Positions 9,328 through 17,444 of a stretch of 64,000 nucleotides of DNA are shown here, in pieces (position 1 is the first letter of the stretch; every line of letters starts with the position of its first letter). The DNA is taken from positions 1-64,000 of the forward strand of contig DATNNZ010000032.1 in assembly GCA_035601575.1 (NCBI GenBank), given 5' to 3'. A model generated the notes under the pieces. It was not told the origin of the DNA. It did not search any database and was given only the letters and a program-made list of their open reading frames with translations. Made by a program: the position numbers and the translations under genes. Source of the DNA: DASTDH01 sp035601575. Lineage in GTDB: Bacteria; Verrucomicrobiota; Verrucomicrobiia; Chthoniobacterales; JAFAMB01.

Positions 9328-9786
9328 CTAGGGCGCAGGGGAAGCAGCGCTGGTGGGAATCTTATATTTCGTTATATAAGGATTATTGGTTCCGTCGTCG
9401 GGCTTAAACCAAGGACTTCCGCCCCAAGTATCGAGCTGGAAAGTTCCTCCAGTGCCTTGATCAAGATCGCCCTGAGACTGGAGCTGTTGACCAAAACGCA
9501 ATAAGTACTTCTGCAAAGTAGGAAAATCGACGCTATGAGCGTCAGGAAAGGGCGTTGGCGACGGTGGAACCGCCGTCTCCGCATCGAGCTGATATTGTAC
9601 TTTCGCTTTCTGGATCGCATCCAGGCGGTCGGCGATCATCGCTGCTTGTGATTTTTTCATAGAGTCGATGATGGCCGGATAGATAATCGCAGCCAGCGTT
9701 GCGATTATGGTCAAAACAACGAGAAGCTCCACGAGCGTCAAACCTCGCTGCTGAGTTTTGCATTTCTTCGGGTGTCGATCTTTCAT
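9328..9786 (-). CDS. gspG: Major pseudopilin GspG / type II secretion prepilin
   Basis: About 152 residues from the ATG at 9786 (an ATG 15 bases upstream is also possible). The basic leader is followed by RGLTLVELLVVLTIIATLAAI, a textbook prepilin peptidase site and hydrophobic helix, with Glu+5 present. The C-terminal part contains DTWGGSPWFKPDDGTN, close to the calcium-binding loop region of GspG (DxWGxPxxY). This would be the main pseudopilus subunit. It is the first gene of the secretion operon; a 453-base non-coding region precedes it. Confidence 0.9.
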   Translation of the reverse strand: MKDRHPKKCKTQQRGLTLVELLVVLTIIATLAAIIYPAIIDSMKKSQAAMIADRLDAIQKAKVQYQLDAETAVPPSPTPFPDAHSVDFPTLQKYLLRFGQQLQSQGDLDQGTGGTFQLDTWGGSPWFKPDDGTNNPYITKYKIPTSAASPAP

Positions 9787-10239
9787 GCGATTCTCATCCA
9801 ATGTATTGTTCTTACACGAAGTTTTTATGTTGTTTCGAATAACGAATGCACCCGTTTCTAAAGAAACAAATTCCCGCAGGCAATCAGAAAGTACGAGATT
9901 AGAACACTTTTATTTATGAGCCAAAAGCCGCTCGCTACCATTATCGATTCTCGATGATGCGAAGTTAGGCAAAGGAGTCACGCGGCTACTGAAAGACCAT
10001 AGCGATCCTTGAGATGAACTAGGCCGCTCGCAGGCCCGATAGTTCGGATCCAATCCCTGACTGCGAGTCGTTTCACCTCGGTTGCCATGCTCTAGGTTCG
10101 GATCTAACTCAAAACTCACAATTGCGATTCTTCGGCCGCGGATAGAAGCGTACAATCCTTAATTAGCTGTTACAAGGGAACGGTCGAAGGGCAGCGCCTC
10201 AACGAGCTTATACTTGATTGTCTGAACCGGGTGGCCTGC
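9787..10239. other. Non-coding stretch upstream of the secretion operon
   Basis: This 453-base gap separates the secretion operon from the upstream minus-strand gene. I see no convincing gene. An 81-codon frame on the minus strand (9910-10155) has no start context, no recognisable motif and a Ser/Arg-rich composition, so I do not call it. The AT-rich part next to gspG (9787-9910) is the likely promoter region. It contains a 14-base palindrome-like site at 9854-9867 (GTTTCT-AA-AGAAAC). Confidence 0.5.
9854..9867. promoter_or_regulatory. Perfect 6+2+6 inverted repeat upstream of gspG
   Basis: GTTTCT and AGAAAC face each other across two bases, 68 bases before the gspG start codon and inside an AT-rich stretch. 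The position is right for an operator or promoter-overlapping site of the secretion operon, but no regulator can be named and chance is possible for a 6-base arm. Confidence 0.3.
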
Positions 10240-11079
10240 TCATTCGGACACAGAAATCGTCAGAGACTCTGGCTGGTAGCTCAGGCGAATTGAGAGCCCG
10301 CCGGTCGAATTTCCTCCTTGGAACGGAGCGGAAGCGTCGATTCCTGCAGCCACCAGTTTGTTCGGAGATCCGCTTTCATACACCCAAGTATCTTGGAGTC
10401 GAAGACGATGTGTTTGTCCGGACAAGTCCGGCACTGGTGGGTTATGATAACTTGGTTCGGTGCTGACAAACCCGACCAGCTGGTCATCGATCCAGAGGAG
10501 CCCGTCCGCGGTTTGATCATGCATGCGGATCTGGACGGCTCCGTTGCGATCCTTCTTTTCGTTTATAGCTCGTTCATATGCAGCAAGAACGGGTGGCCAC
10601 TGCTGAGCAGGAATTTGGGCGGACTGCGCAACCGTAAGAGCGCGGTCGTAGCCGGTTCCATACATCAGAGCAAAACGTTTTCCGAGATGGATGAAATAGG
10701 AGAGGACTGCATCCAGAGTTGCCCGCCCGGATACGGAATGGCTCAACTGTTCTGCAGCCCATGTGTCGGCTAATGCCTCATTTCTGGTGTGCAAGGCGAG
10801 GTGTCCGTACTCATGAATTCGGAAAAAGAGCGAGGCGCCAGGATGAGCACGATCGATCTCAAGCGCCCGCCTCGGGCAGAGATAAATAGCACCCTGCGGA
10901 TCAAATAGGGTTGGTTGAAACGAAATGCCAATCCCTCCCTTCGTCTTACCGCAATCTTCGCGTACCGGGACATTCTGCAATGAGGGAGGCGGCGTCCATT
11001 GAGCCTTTCCACTGTGGCTCACTCCGAAAAGGAAACCAGCAAACCCTAGTACCAGAATATTCGGCGCCGGCCCGCTCAT
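10240..11079 (-). CDS. Secreted HExxH putative zinc metallopeptidase-like protein
   Basis: A 279-residue protein with a signal-peptide-like start (ILVLGFAGFLFGVSHSGKAQ). Residues 89-93 are HEYGH, followed by LALHTRNEALADTWAAEQL. HExxH with a downstream Glu and E-A-x-A-D-x-W-A pattern is characteristic of zinc-dependent peptidases of the gluzincin type and recalls M78/ImmA and M48 proteins. Four cysteines could form disulfides outside the cytoplasm. The C-terminal half (about 180-279) is beta-rich and has no motif I know. It stands directly upstream of the secretion operon in the same direction. It may be a secreted or envelope protease; I do not recognise the family, and activity is inferred only from the motif. 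Confidence 0.6.
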   Translation of the reverse strand: MSGPAPNILVLGFAGFLFGVSHSGKAQWTPPPSLQNVPVREDCGKTKGGIGISFQPTLFDPQGAIYLCPRRALEIDRAHPGASLFFRIHEYGHLALHTRNEALADTWAAEQLSHSVSGRATLDAVLSYFIHLGKRFALMYGTGYDRALTVAQSAQIPAQQWPPVLAAYERAINEKKDRNGAVQIRMHDQTADGLLWIDDQLVGFVSTEPSYHNPPVPDLSGQTHRLRLQDTWVYESGSPNKLVAAGIDASAPFQGGNSTGGLSIRLSYQPESLTISVSE

Positions 11080-11184
11080 ATCGTTGACGGCCGGTTACAG
11101 CGTTCCACGGCACGACAAATCCCTCGCTGCTTGGCACAAGACATTTCTATGTGCAAGCTACTGAAGGAGCAGGGATTTCCCATT

Positions 11185-11802
11185 TTAGTCATCAAAGGCC
11201 GAACCTAGATCCGTGACTGAGCTGTCTCCCGAAAGTTCCAGCATAAACTCCGTACCAATGGGAATATAAACATAAAGCCCATCGCGGTAGATTGCTTGCT
11301 TTATTTTTGAGTTGTCCTGTCCCGGTTCATCCTCTTCGCCGGGGAGCCCTTCCTTCTTGTTTTCGTCTAACAATGTTCCCTGCACGCCGATCTGACGGTC
11401 CCTCAGGTAGAAGGTCCAACGACCGCGCCCAAGAATCCGAGCTCGTTCTGGGTCGCAAAACCCTTGTCCGACCACTTTCGAACCTGCTGGAATCAATACC
11501 TGACCAGAAGTCCCGACTACATCCTCATAAACATTCCCGAGAACCATTACCTTCTCGTCGAGGTTGTTAACCGCGCGGCTTACCTTGCATCGAACAGTAA
11601 CCTCATTCTCGGACTGATCTCTGCTAGGACCGCAGTAAACAGAGAAGAAGCTCATCTGGCCTGGCCAGGGAGTCGGGGCTGGTGATGCCTCCCCCGGCGC
11701 TTTCTCAATAATTGTTGGTGAGCCCGCGTGTTTTGGCTCAAGCGAACGTGCGTGTTCCGCCTCTGCCTTTACTAACAGGATGAGGAAGACGTAGGTCAAC
11801 AT
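11185..11802 (-). CDS. Exported protein with TrbI/VirB10-like beta-barrel features
   Basis: A 205-residue protein with a hydrophobic N-terminus (LTYVFLILLVKAEA) and a Pro/Ala-rich linker, then a compact domain from about residue 50. The segment GTSGQVLIPAGSKVVGQGFC strongly recalls the LLIPKGSRLIGxY strand pair of TrbI/VirB10 C-terminal barrels, and the late YVYIPIGTEFMLEL resembles the IPxGTxFxVxL strand that ends such domains. VirB10-family proteins span the envelope in type IV secretion, yet no other such genes are near and this protein is short. The fold inference is mine; the function is unknown. Confidence 0.5.
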   Translation of the reverse strand: MLTYVFLILLVKAEAEHARSLEPKHAGSPTIIEKAPGEASPAPTPWPGQMSFFSVYCGPSRDQSENEVTVRCKVSRAVNNLDEKVMVLGNVYEDVVGTSGQVLIPAGSKVVGQGFCDPERARILGRGRWTFYLRDRQIGVQGTLLDENKKEGLPGEEDEPGQDNSKIKQAIYRDGLYVYIPIGTEFMLELSGDSSVTDLGSAFDD

Positions 11803-11892
11803 GTGTAAGTGGGTTTCCGATTAACGGAAGTTATCCTCTTACAAATGGAACCGTGTGAGGATCAAGCCCAACGAGCCCTACTATTGTAATTT

Positions 11893-13104
11893 TCATTCCT
11901 CACTCGGTTCATACATCGCATCCAAAGCCTTTGCGATATCGCTGATCCGTTCCCGCATGCCCGGTAACAGGCCTCGACCTTCATGCGCGATCAAAATACA
12001 AACCTTGTGTTCTAGAAACACACTGATTGGAATATCGGCAAGTAGCGTAACCGCAGCGACATTTGAACCGCTCAAGCTATTAACAAATTCCCGACTCGCT
12101 CGGAGCAAACCGGGAGCGGCGAAGGCGGCATCCAACTGAAACCCTTCGGGCAAATCTCCTCCGATGACCGTTCCGTCTTCCAGCAGAATCAAAGCGCCTT
12201 TCACTTTGGGAAAAGCACGCAGCAGCTTTGCTACCAGACGCGCATCAAGAAAATCGTCCGTGAGAAAGATTTCCTGAAGACGCTCCAATCCCAAACGTCG
12301 GAGGGGCTTATCGGAAATCTGTGTAACCCACTCGGAACTGATTTTCGGCGCAGTCCATCTTACTACTTCGGGGCTGGCCCGGATTTCTGAGCCCCGCGAG
12401 CTCACTTCGGAGTCGCTATCGGCGGGACGCTCACCGACCTTGGGAAGGTTCTTGAACGGATCAGAGCGTGTCTCCGATGATGGCGAGACAGGCGCAGCAG
12501 TAGACGGCCAAGTCACTTGAATTGCAGGAGGATTGGGGGGCGTTGATAAAGGCTTTTCACGAATCAATGGAAATTGGCTCAGGTCGCCTGATAATTGAGG
12601 CTGATCCGCGGTCTCCGCCCGAGCCGGATTAGATTGAGCGGCTCGCTCCAATTTGAAAAAACCCTCGTCCTCGCGTGCGACTTGAGCAATCGGCGTGTCG
12701 AAATCAGTCGGCGGTGTAGTGGGCGACTCTATGTTGACTGCGCGCAAGCAATTCTGAAGTTGAAGAACAACGCTCTTCAACGAAACCGGGAACTGCACCT
12801 CATCGCTTATTGCCGGTGGAACCAGCATCGGATAATTGCGACGAAGTACACCTGCGGCTATCACCACCCGCCCTTCCATTAAACCACTGGTATCTCTAAA
12901 TTGGACGCGAATTTCCGGGAGATCCAAGCTCGGCCAATTCAGAGCGCCGCTGCCGGAATCACCGCCGACGAAATCCTGTGGCCGCAATACGATAGTCTGG
13001 TCAGCCAATTCGGCGGCTTCTTTCAAGCTCGGCGAGTTGGCAGTCGCAGCGTCGCTCTGACCTTTCAGGTTCCGGAAGAGATAATTTCCAAATTTAGGTG
13101 GCAT
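11893..13104 (-). CDS. Hypothetical protein with C-terminal roadblock/LC7-like domain
   Basis: A 403-residue soluble protein. The N-terminal 120 residues include VPPAISDEVQFPVSLKSVVL, a motif that looks like a short docking repeat. A long Pro/Ser-rich linker (about 150-260) follows. The last 130 residues have an alternating helix-strand pattern (FPKVKGALILLEDGTVIGGD, then AAVTLLADIPISVFLEHKVC, then an amphipathic helix) like roadblock/LC7 (MglB-type) regulatory domains that partner small GTPases. No GTPase gene is nearby. I do not recognise the whole protein. It lies 90 bases before the TrbI-like gene, same strand. Confidence 0.5.
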   Translation of the reverse strand: MPPKFGNYLFRNLKGQSDAATANSPSLKEAAELADQTIVLRPQDFVGGDSGSGALNWPSLDLPEIRVQFRDTSGLMEGRVVIAAGVLRRNYPMLVPPAISDEVQFPVSLKSVVLQLQNCLRAVNIESPTTPPTDFDTPIAQVAREDEGFFKLERAAQSNPARAETADQPQLSGDLSQFPLIREKPLSTPPNPPAIQVTWPSTAAPVSPSSETRSDPFKNLPKVGERPADSDSEVSSRGSEIRASPEVVRWTAPKISSEWVTQISDKPLRRLGLERLQEIFLTDDFLDARLVAKLLRAFPKVKGALILLEDGTVIGGDLPEGFQLDAAFAAPGLLRASREFVNSLSGSNVAAVTLLADIPISVFLEHKVCILIAHEGRGLLPGMRERISDIAKALDAMYEPSEE

Positions 13105-13219
13105 CGATTTGCTCGCTTTTACAGTTGCTTAGCAGATTCTGAATGAGAAACGAAGAATATCGGCCAGCTTTCCGTCGCAAAAAATATGGCGTTAGCCGGC
13201 AAGATGATCGAGTAGAGAT

Positions 13220-13897
13220 TCATAAGCTAATTTTTGGACTCAATGATGCGCTGGAGGCTACTGAGATCTTCGCTTTTGTTCGCCCGGTTTTCTTTGCTGT
13301 ATTCGTGGCAACCTTATTCATCTTCCTGGACTTTTTCTCGGAATGAGCTTTAGGCAATTTAGATGCCCTTCCCGCTGCTTGCTTATTCATTTTGCGCTGG
13401 CGCGGTTGTGAAAATTCAGTTCTGCTCTCTGCGGTTTGCCGCGATATGCGCGTCGCTCGCTTTCTCCTGGGGGCTCCATCCGATTGATTTGATGGCAATG
13501 TATTAGGCGATTCAGTCTTCGGGGGAGCCGGTTGCGATCCGGGCACTTCGTTTGAGATGCCAAGGGGCGTGGGGGATAAGGGGTCCACCGAACGACCAAA
13601 GAGCTTGGAAATGCAAAACTTCCGGGAGACCCATTCAGCGGCTCGACTCAATCTCGTCCGGACGACATTAATGATGGCACGCCAAGCATTTGCCAGTGAT
13701 CGACAAGCGATCGTAATCAATCCTTCGGAGTCGGGATCTCCATGACGATGGCGGTTTTCACCGGGGGCGCGTGAGTAGTCACGGTGACCATAGCCGCTGC
13801 CATCATTCGCTGCAGCGCGCCAAAGCCGGTGGAGACAGGCGACGGCCACCAATCCTAGCCACAGCGATACGGCAACACTGGCGAACGAAAACAGCAT
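13220..13897 (-). CDS. Hypothetical membrane-anchored protein with Lys/Arg-rich tail
   Basis: A 225-residue frame starting with a membrane helix (FASVAVSLWLGLVAVACLHRLW) followed by a short Gly/His/Arg segment and a second weakly hydrophobic helix near 70-90. The last 100 residues are disordered and very basic (KMNKQAAGRASKLPKAHSEK). Low complexity makes a family assignment impossible. The N-terminal helix right after the start codon and the lack of competing frames suggest a real gene, but coding status is not certain. Confidence 0.45.
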   Translation of the reverse strand: MLFSFASVAVSLWLGLVAVACLHRLWRAAANDGSGYGHRDYSRAPGENRHRHGDPDSEGLITIACRSLANAWRAIINVVRTRLSRAAEWVSRKFCISKLFGRSVDPLSPTPLGISNEVPGSQPAPPKTESPNTLPSNQSDGAPRRKRATRISRQTAESRTEFSQPRQRKMNKQAAGRASKLPKAHSEKKSRKMNKVATNTAKKTGRTKAKISVASSASLSPKISL

Positions 13898-14015
13898 CGT
13901 TCGTTGCTTCTAACTGAATTGTACGAAACGCACAATAAAAATGTTTTATACAATCGATATTAATGTATCGCTTAAGAACCATGCGGAGCAGACTATGTCA
14001 TCGGTAATACCGGCT

Positions 14016-15218
14016 TCAACCGGTTTGCGGTTTCTCTTCCTGATCGCTCACTTGGTAGAGGCGCCCTTTCCAGGTAACACCTTTGCCCAAAGAGCGGCGC
14101 AAGCTATTCAAGGCGATAGCTAAAGCGAGCAGGTAACCGAAAGGATGAAACAACAGGCTGATCCAGGAGGTGCGATAGCGGAAAGTAATCGAGATGCGGA
14201 GCAGTAGGATCAAACCGATTAAGAGCCAGAGCTCTTTGCTGTGCAGCCAGGGAACCACGAAAAAAGGTAGGGCGAACACGATGATCTGGCTGAGAACCGA
14301 GATCGCAAACGCGACAAAATCGTTTTCAAAGAGCGGCCACAGGTTTTTGGTAAAGCCTTCCCAGAGATCGGGAAAGGAGTGGTACATCCGGCACTGGACG
14401 AGCGCGGTACCGTCACAACTGGTGAGGCGTAGCCCTTCTCCGGTGGCAGCGGCGACCGCCCGGGCCAGGGCCACATCTTCTACCAAATGATTGGCGACCG
14501 CGGCGTGGCCGCCGATCCGTTCATAAGTTTCCCGACGGATACAGATAAATTGTCCATTGGCAGTTCCGAGGTTTCGTAGCCAGTTTGCTCCCAGCAATCG
14601 GGCAAGCTGGATATTCCGTTGAGCCAAGTACAATAACCAGTGGGGGAGACACGCGGCAGCAGCAACGAACAGGAACGGAATCATCAATCTTTCAGCAAAC
14701 GTCCGGGTAATTTGACGGGTCCAGGCGGTGAGGAGATCGGAGCGTTTCCGGAGCACGACGCTGATAGCGGCGGAGATAGTGCTGGGATGATGAAGGGTAT
14801 CCGCATCGGTAAACAACAAAAATTCGCCATGAGCGACTTGGGAGAGTTGATGGCAAGCCCATGGTTTGCCGATCCAGTTTGGTGGTAAAGGGCGGCCCGC
14901 GACCAGTCTGAATTGAGCGACTGGATCCGACGAGAATCCGAGCTGTTGCACCAGGCCGGCTGTACCATCGTCGGATTGATCGTCCAAAACGATACATTCA
15001 AAGCGGGGATAATCCTGTGCGAGGAGGGACTGCAGACAGGGGCGGATGCGCCTGGCCTCATTTCGGGCCGGCACCAGGACCGACACGAGCGGACATTTTT
15101 CCGGAACCGGTCCAGGCCGCAGCCGGACCAGGACCGGCAGATTAGCTATGAATTGCACCAGCAGCAAAAGCACGATCCCGATCGATCCCCAGAGCCAGAG
15201 TTGAATGAGCCAAGACAT
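14016..15218 (-). CDS. Family 2 glycosyltransferase (membrane-bound)
   Basis: A 400-residue GT-A glycosyltransferase. An N-terminal membrane helix (WLWGSIGIVLLLLVQFIANL) is followed by the GT2 core: VSVLVPARNEARRIRPCLQS, VLDDQSDDGT, and the metal-binding FLFTDADT (DxD) near residue 140. Later motifs LVEDVALARAV and CRMYHSFPDLWEGFTKNL match the acceptor-side ED and QxxRW-like region. Two or three helices close the C-terminus. The arrangement resembles CrtQ/CruC-type enzymes that transfer sugars to carotenoids or lipids, but no carotenoid gene is nearby, so the acceptor is unknown. Confidence 0.85.
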   Translation of the reverse strand: MSWLIQLWLWGSIGIVLLLLVQFIANLPVLVRLRPGPVPEKCPLVSVLVPARNEARRIRPCLQSLLAQDYPRFECIVLDDQSDDGTAGLVQQLGFSSDPVAQFRLVAGRPLPPNWIGKPWACHQLSQVAHGEFLLFTDADTLHHPSTISAAISVVLRKRSDLLTAWTRQITRTFAERLMIPFLFVAAAACLPHWLLYLAQRNIQLARLLGANWLRNLGTANGQFICIRRETYERIGGHAAVANHLVEDVALARAVAAATGEGLRLTSCDGTALVQCRMYHSFPDLWEGFTKNLWPLFENDFVAFAISVLSQIIVFALPFFVVPWLHSKELWLLIGLILLLRISITFRYRTSWISLLFHPFGYLLALAIALNSLRRSLGKGVTWKGRLYQVSDQEEKPQTG

Positions 15219-15383
15219 TGAGCCAGGAGGTTAGTAGGGCTGCCTCGCAACACCTGATGAGGCTGTCCCGTGGTAGCGATCAATCGGCGAATTATCCAAC
15301 GGTTAGTAAAATTGTACTTATCTAAAATGACACTCTAAATTGAGATTGGCCCGGCGGGCAACGCCGAATGAGCAAAATGACTT

Positions 15384-15404
15384 AACCGTCATCGTCAGAC
15401 GGTT
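15384..15404 (-). terminator. Hairpin downstream of the SLOG-family gene
   Basis: AACCGTC (15384-15390) and GACGGTT (15398-15404) form a perfect 7-base stem with a 7-base loop. It sits at the stop codon of the molybdenum-carrier-like gene and is followed on the minus strand by an AT-rich tract (AAGTCATTTT). A weak intrinsic terminator is plausible. Confidence 0.4.
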
Positions 15405-15865
15405 CACAAATGTGAGAGCAATTCGCTGATGGTCTCCCGCGCGAAATCGAATCCATCATCCCATTGGCTTGCGCGCGGGCCGGCAATATTCAAGATCTCA
15501 ATTCGATGGAGCTTACAAAAGCCTCTGATCCGCTCAGCGGCAGCTTCCGGTAAACAGAGTTCGGCATCGATTAGAAGGTAAGGCCGCTGCAGAAAGAGAC
15601 ATGCCTGCAGTGTCTTCTCCGTACCGCCGGACAGTGACTCGAAATAGAGAATGGCGGTGCCATCGGATTCCGCCACATTCATTAACGTGCGTTCCAAAGG
15701 CCCGCCGCGGTCGAGTGCAGTGAGCGGATAACGATCGGGAATGATGCCATCTTCAGCCAAGCGCCCGGCTGGACAACAGCCGCCGACGGGAAAGCCGACT
15801 GCCAGTGCTGCATCCAGCGCTCCTCGGTCAACGCCGGTTTGGCCTCCAGAAATGATCCGGATCAA
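15404..15865 (-). CDS. Putative molybdenum carrier / YpsA-like SLOG protein
   Basis: A 153-residue Rossmann-like protein. The opening IISGGQTGVDRGALDAAL with the following GGCCPAGRLAEDG is the hallmark of the putative molybdenum carrier family (a branch of the SLOG superfamily with YpsA and lysine decarboxylase-like proteins). The second glycine-rich loop is seen as YFESLSGGTEKTL. Members bind nucleotide-like ligands or were named from molybdenum-cofactor binding; the actual role is unproven. It is transcribed away from the L,D-transpeptidase gene with 63 bases between starts. Confidence 0.82.
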   Translation of the reverse strand: MIRIISGGQTGVDRGALDAALAVGFPVGGCCPAGRLAEDGIIPDRYPLTALDRGGPLERTLMNVAESDGTAILYFESLSGGTEKTLQACLFLQRPYLLIDAELCLPEAAAERIRGFCKLHRIEILNIAGPRASQWDDGFDFARETISELLSHL

Positions 15866-15928
15866 AATCGTCTCTCCATCAGTTGATCACCTTGAGCAAC
15901 TGCCGGCAGGGTGGCATAAAGAGCGGTA

Positions 15929-16447
15929 ATGGACAGGCTTTTTTCCTTGGTGGCGTTCGCAACAGTGTTTCTGACTGGTTGTTCGGTGGTAGAAAATACC
16001 GTTTACGATATTCGCGGGCTGCCGGCGGGAAAAGTCGCGATCGTCATCGACCTGACGGATCAGCATGCTTATCTCTACGCTGGGGAGGAACAGGTTCTAA
16101 GCGCACCGATCTCCTCCGGCCGGGAAGGGCATAACACGGCGCCCGGGAAATACCACATTATCGAGAAGGACATCAATCATCGATCCAGCGTTTACGGCGC
16201 ATACGAGGAGAATGGTGTGATCGTGAAAGAGGATGTGAACGCGCTGAAAGATCCGAAACCGTCAGGAGCCTATTTCGTGGGCGCGCCGATGCCGTACTTC
16301 CTCCGGATCTATGGCGGAGTCGGAATGCACCAGGGCTATCTTCCCGGTTACCCGGCATCACATGGTTGTATTCGGATGCCGGGATCGAAGGCGAAACGCT
16401 TCTTTGCCGCGGTCAAAGTCGGCACGCCGGTTATCGTGCGGAGATAG
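15929..16447 (+). CDS. L,D-transpeptidase (YkuD domain) lipoprotein
   Basis: A 172-residue lipoprotein: signal peptide and lipobox FLTGC at residues 14-18, then a YkuD catalytic domain. The catalytic signature is HGCIRMP near residue 148, with nucleophilic Cys and the upstream His in GGVGMHQG. The enzyme would make 3-3 cross-links in peptidoglycan or attach proteins to it, in the periplasm. The domain fills almost the whole protein, with no LysM. The gene stands alone on the plus strand between two minus-strand neighbours, so it has its own promoter, probably in the short divergent gap 15866-15928. Confidence 0.92.
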   Translation: MDRLFSLVAFATVFLTGCSVVENTVYDIRGLPAGKVAIVIDLTDQHAYLYAGEEQVLSAPISSGREGHNTAPGKYHIIEKDINHRSSVYGAYEENGVIVKEDVNALKDPKPSGAYFVGAPMPYFLRIYGGVGMHQGYLPGYPASHGCIRMPGSKAKRFFAAVKVGTPVIVRR

Positions 16448-16716
16448 GGTTTATAAACCGCGAACGGACGCTGGGAGGGACCTGGTCCCGACCAGGCACC
16501 GAAAGCTTGCTCGTTCGCTAAAGCTTCGGCCGGGACAGGTGGTAGCGGCTTATACTGTCGAACGGGTAAATTCCCGATGCCAGGGCGCCGTAGCTTGCGA
16601 AGGCGGCCTCGCGATCTGCGGTGCACGAGCATCCGACGCCGTCTACTACATAGCGTAGCATAGCGACCCCCTGCCCCGCTTTACCGGAGAGGCAGTGCGC
16701 CCTCCCGTCAAAACAT
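16448..16716. other. Inverted-repeat-rich intergenic region
   Basis: A 269-base convergent gap with several palindromic elements: GGTTTATAAACC at 16448-16459, CCTGGTC/GACCAGG at 16481-16496 and paired AAGCTT sites around 16503-16530. No poly-T tail follows any of them. I find no gene. It may hold the transcription end of the L,D-transpeptidase gene or remnants of an intergenic repeat. Confidence 0.45.
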
Positions 16717-17304
16717 CTATCGCTTTTGGTTGATGGTTGGCGCCGGGCTGGAGACGTTGACGTTTGTCTTGATCCAGGATTTCAGCAATTCCTGCTCGAA
16801 ATAGAACTCGTCGTATTTGAGCTGGATATCCTCAACCGTGAGGTTTGGGCTAAAACCCACATACGATGCACTGGTCGCCGCGCTCGAACCGTGGGTCAGC
16901 ACACGGCCTCTGGCGTCGGTCAAAGTGTAGTTGAAATAGAGCCTGACCGGCTCCCGGCCGTCGCTGTGGTAAAAACGGATCTGACGGAAATTCGGTCCCA
17001 GCCCAGGATGATACCGCCCACCCAGGTCGATATCGGTGAACTGAAAGGTCAATGTGCAACCGGGCGCTACTTTGGCTAGTATGGGCCCTAGCTTGGTAGG
17101 CATTTCGCGGGCAAATCGGGCGGCGGTCTCTCGCTCACTCCGGTCTTGAACCACAAAATCGGTAAAATATCCTGTCGACGTACTGCTGAATTTCTCCGGG
17201 TGAACGTAGGTAACAACTATATTAGCCGGGGAAGCAGCCCAGGCGGAGGAGGCAGTCACCGCCAGCAGCAAAGTTAGAGTTCGCCACAGGCAAATCTTTT
17301 TCAT
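16717..17304 (-). CDS. Exported DUF3016-like protein
   Basis: A 195-residue protein with a clean signal peptide (LTLLLAVTASSAWAA). The mature part has VTYVHPEKFSS, an ER-x(15)-L region and LTFQFTDIDLGGRYHPG, which agree with the DUF3016 family (VxFxxPexF, D-x-D-L-A-G). These are small periplasmic proteins of unknown function. The gene is convergent with the L,D-transpeptidase and divergent from cimA, with 140 bases between the cimA start and its own. The family assignment is from memory of the motif pattern. Confidence 0.6.
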   Translation of the reverse strand: MKKICLWRTLTLLLAVTASSAWAASPANIVVTYVHPEKFSSTSTGYFTDFVVQDRSERETAARFAREMPTKLGPILAKVAPGCTLTFQFTDIDLGGRYHPGLGPNFRQIRFYHSDGREPVRLYFNYTLTDARGRVLTHGSSAATSASYVGFSPNLTVEDIQLKYDEFYFEQELLKSWIKTNVNVSSPAPTINQKR

Positions 17305-17444
17305 AACCTATAAATCTTTACGTACCAGTCTACCGTATTAGACAGATTTCGCATTTGATTTATTCCCAGCTGGATTCTCATTTTCAAGACGCCGAAACCC
17401 TTTGCAAACCGTGATGGTCTAGGATACCGAAGATTCCCGGCTTT

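Noticed and set aside
9910..10155. An 81-codon minus-strand frame in the gap before gspG
   Set aside because: No ribosome site, no recognisable motif, Ser/Arg-rich composition, and it would interrupt the likely promoter region.
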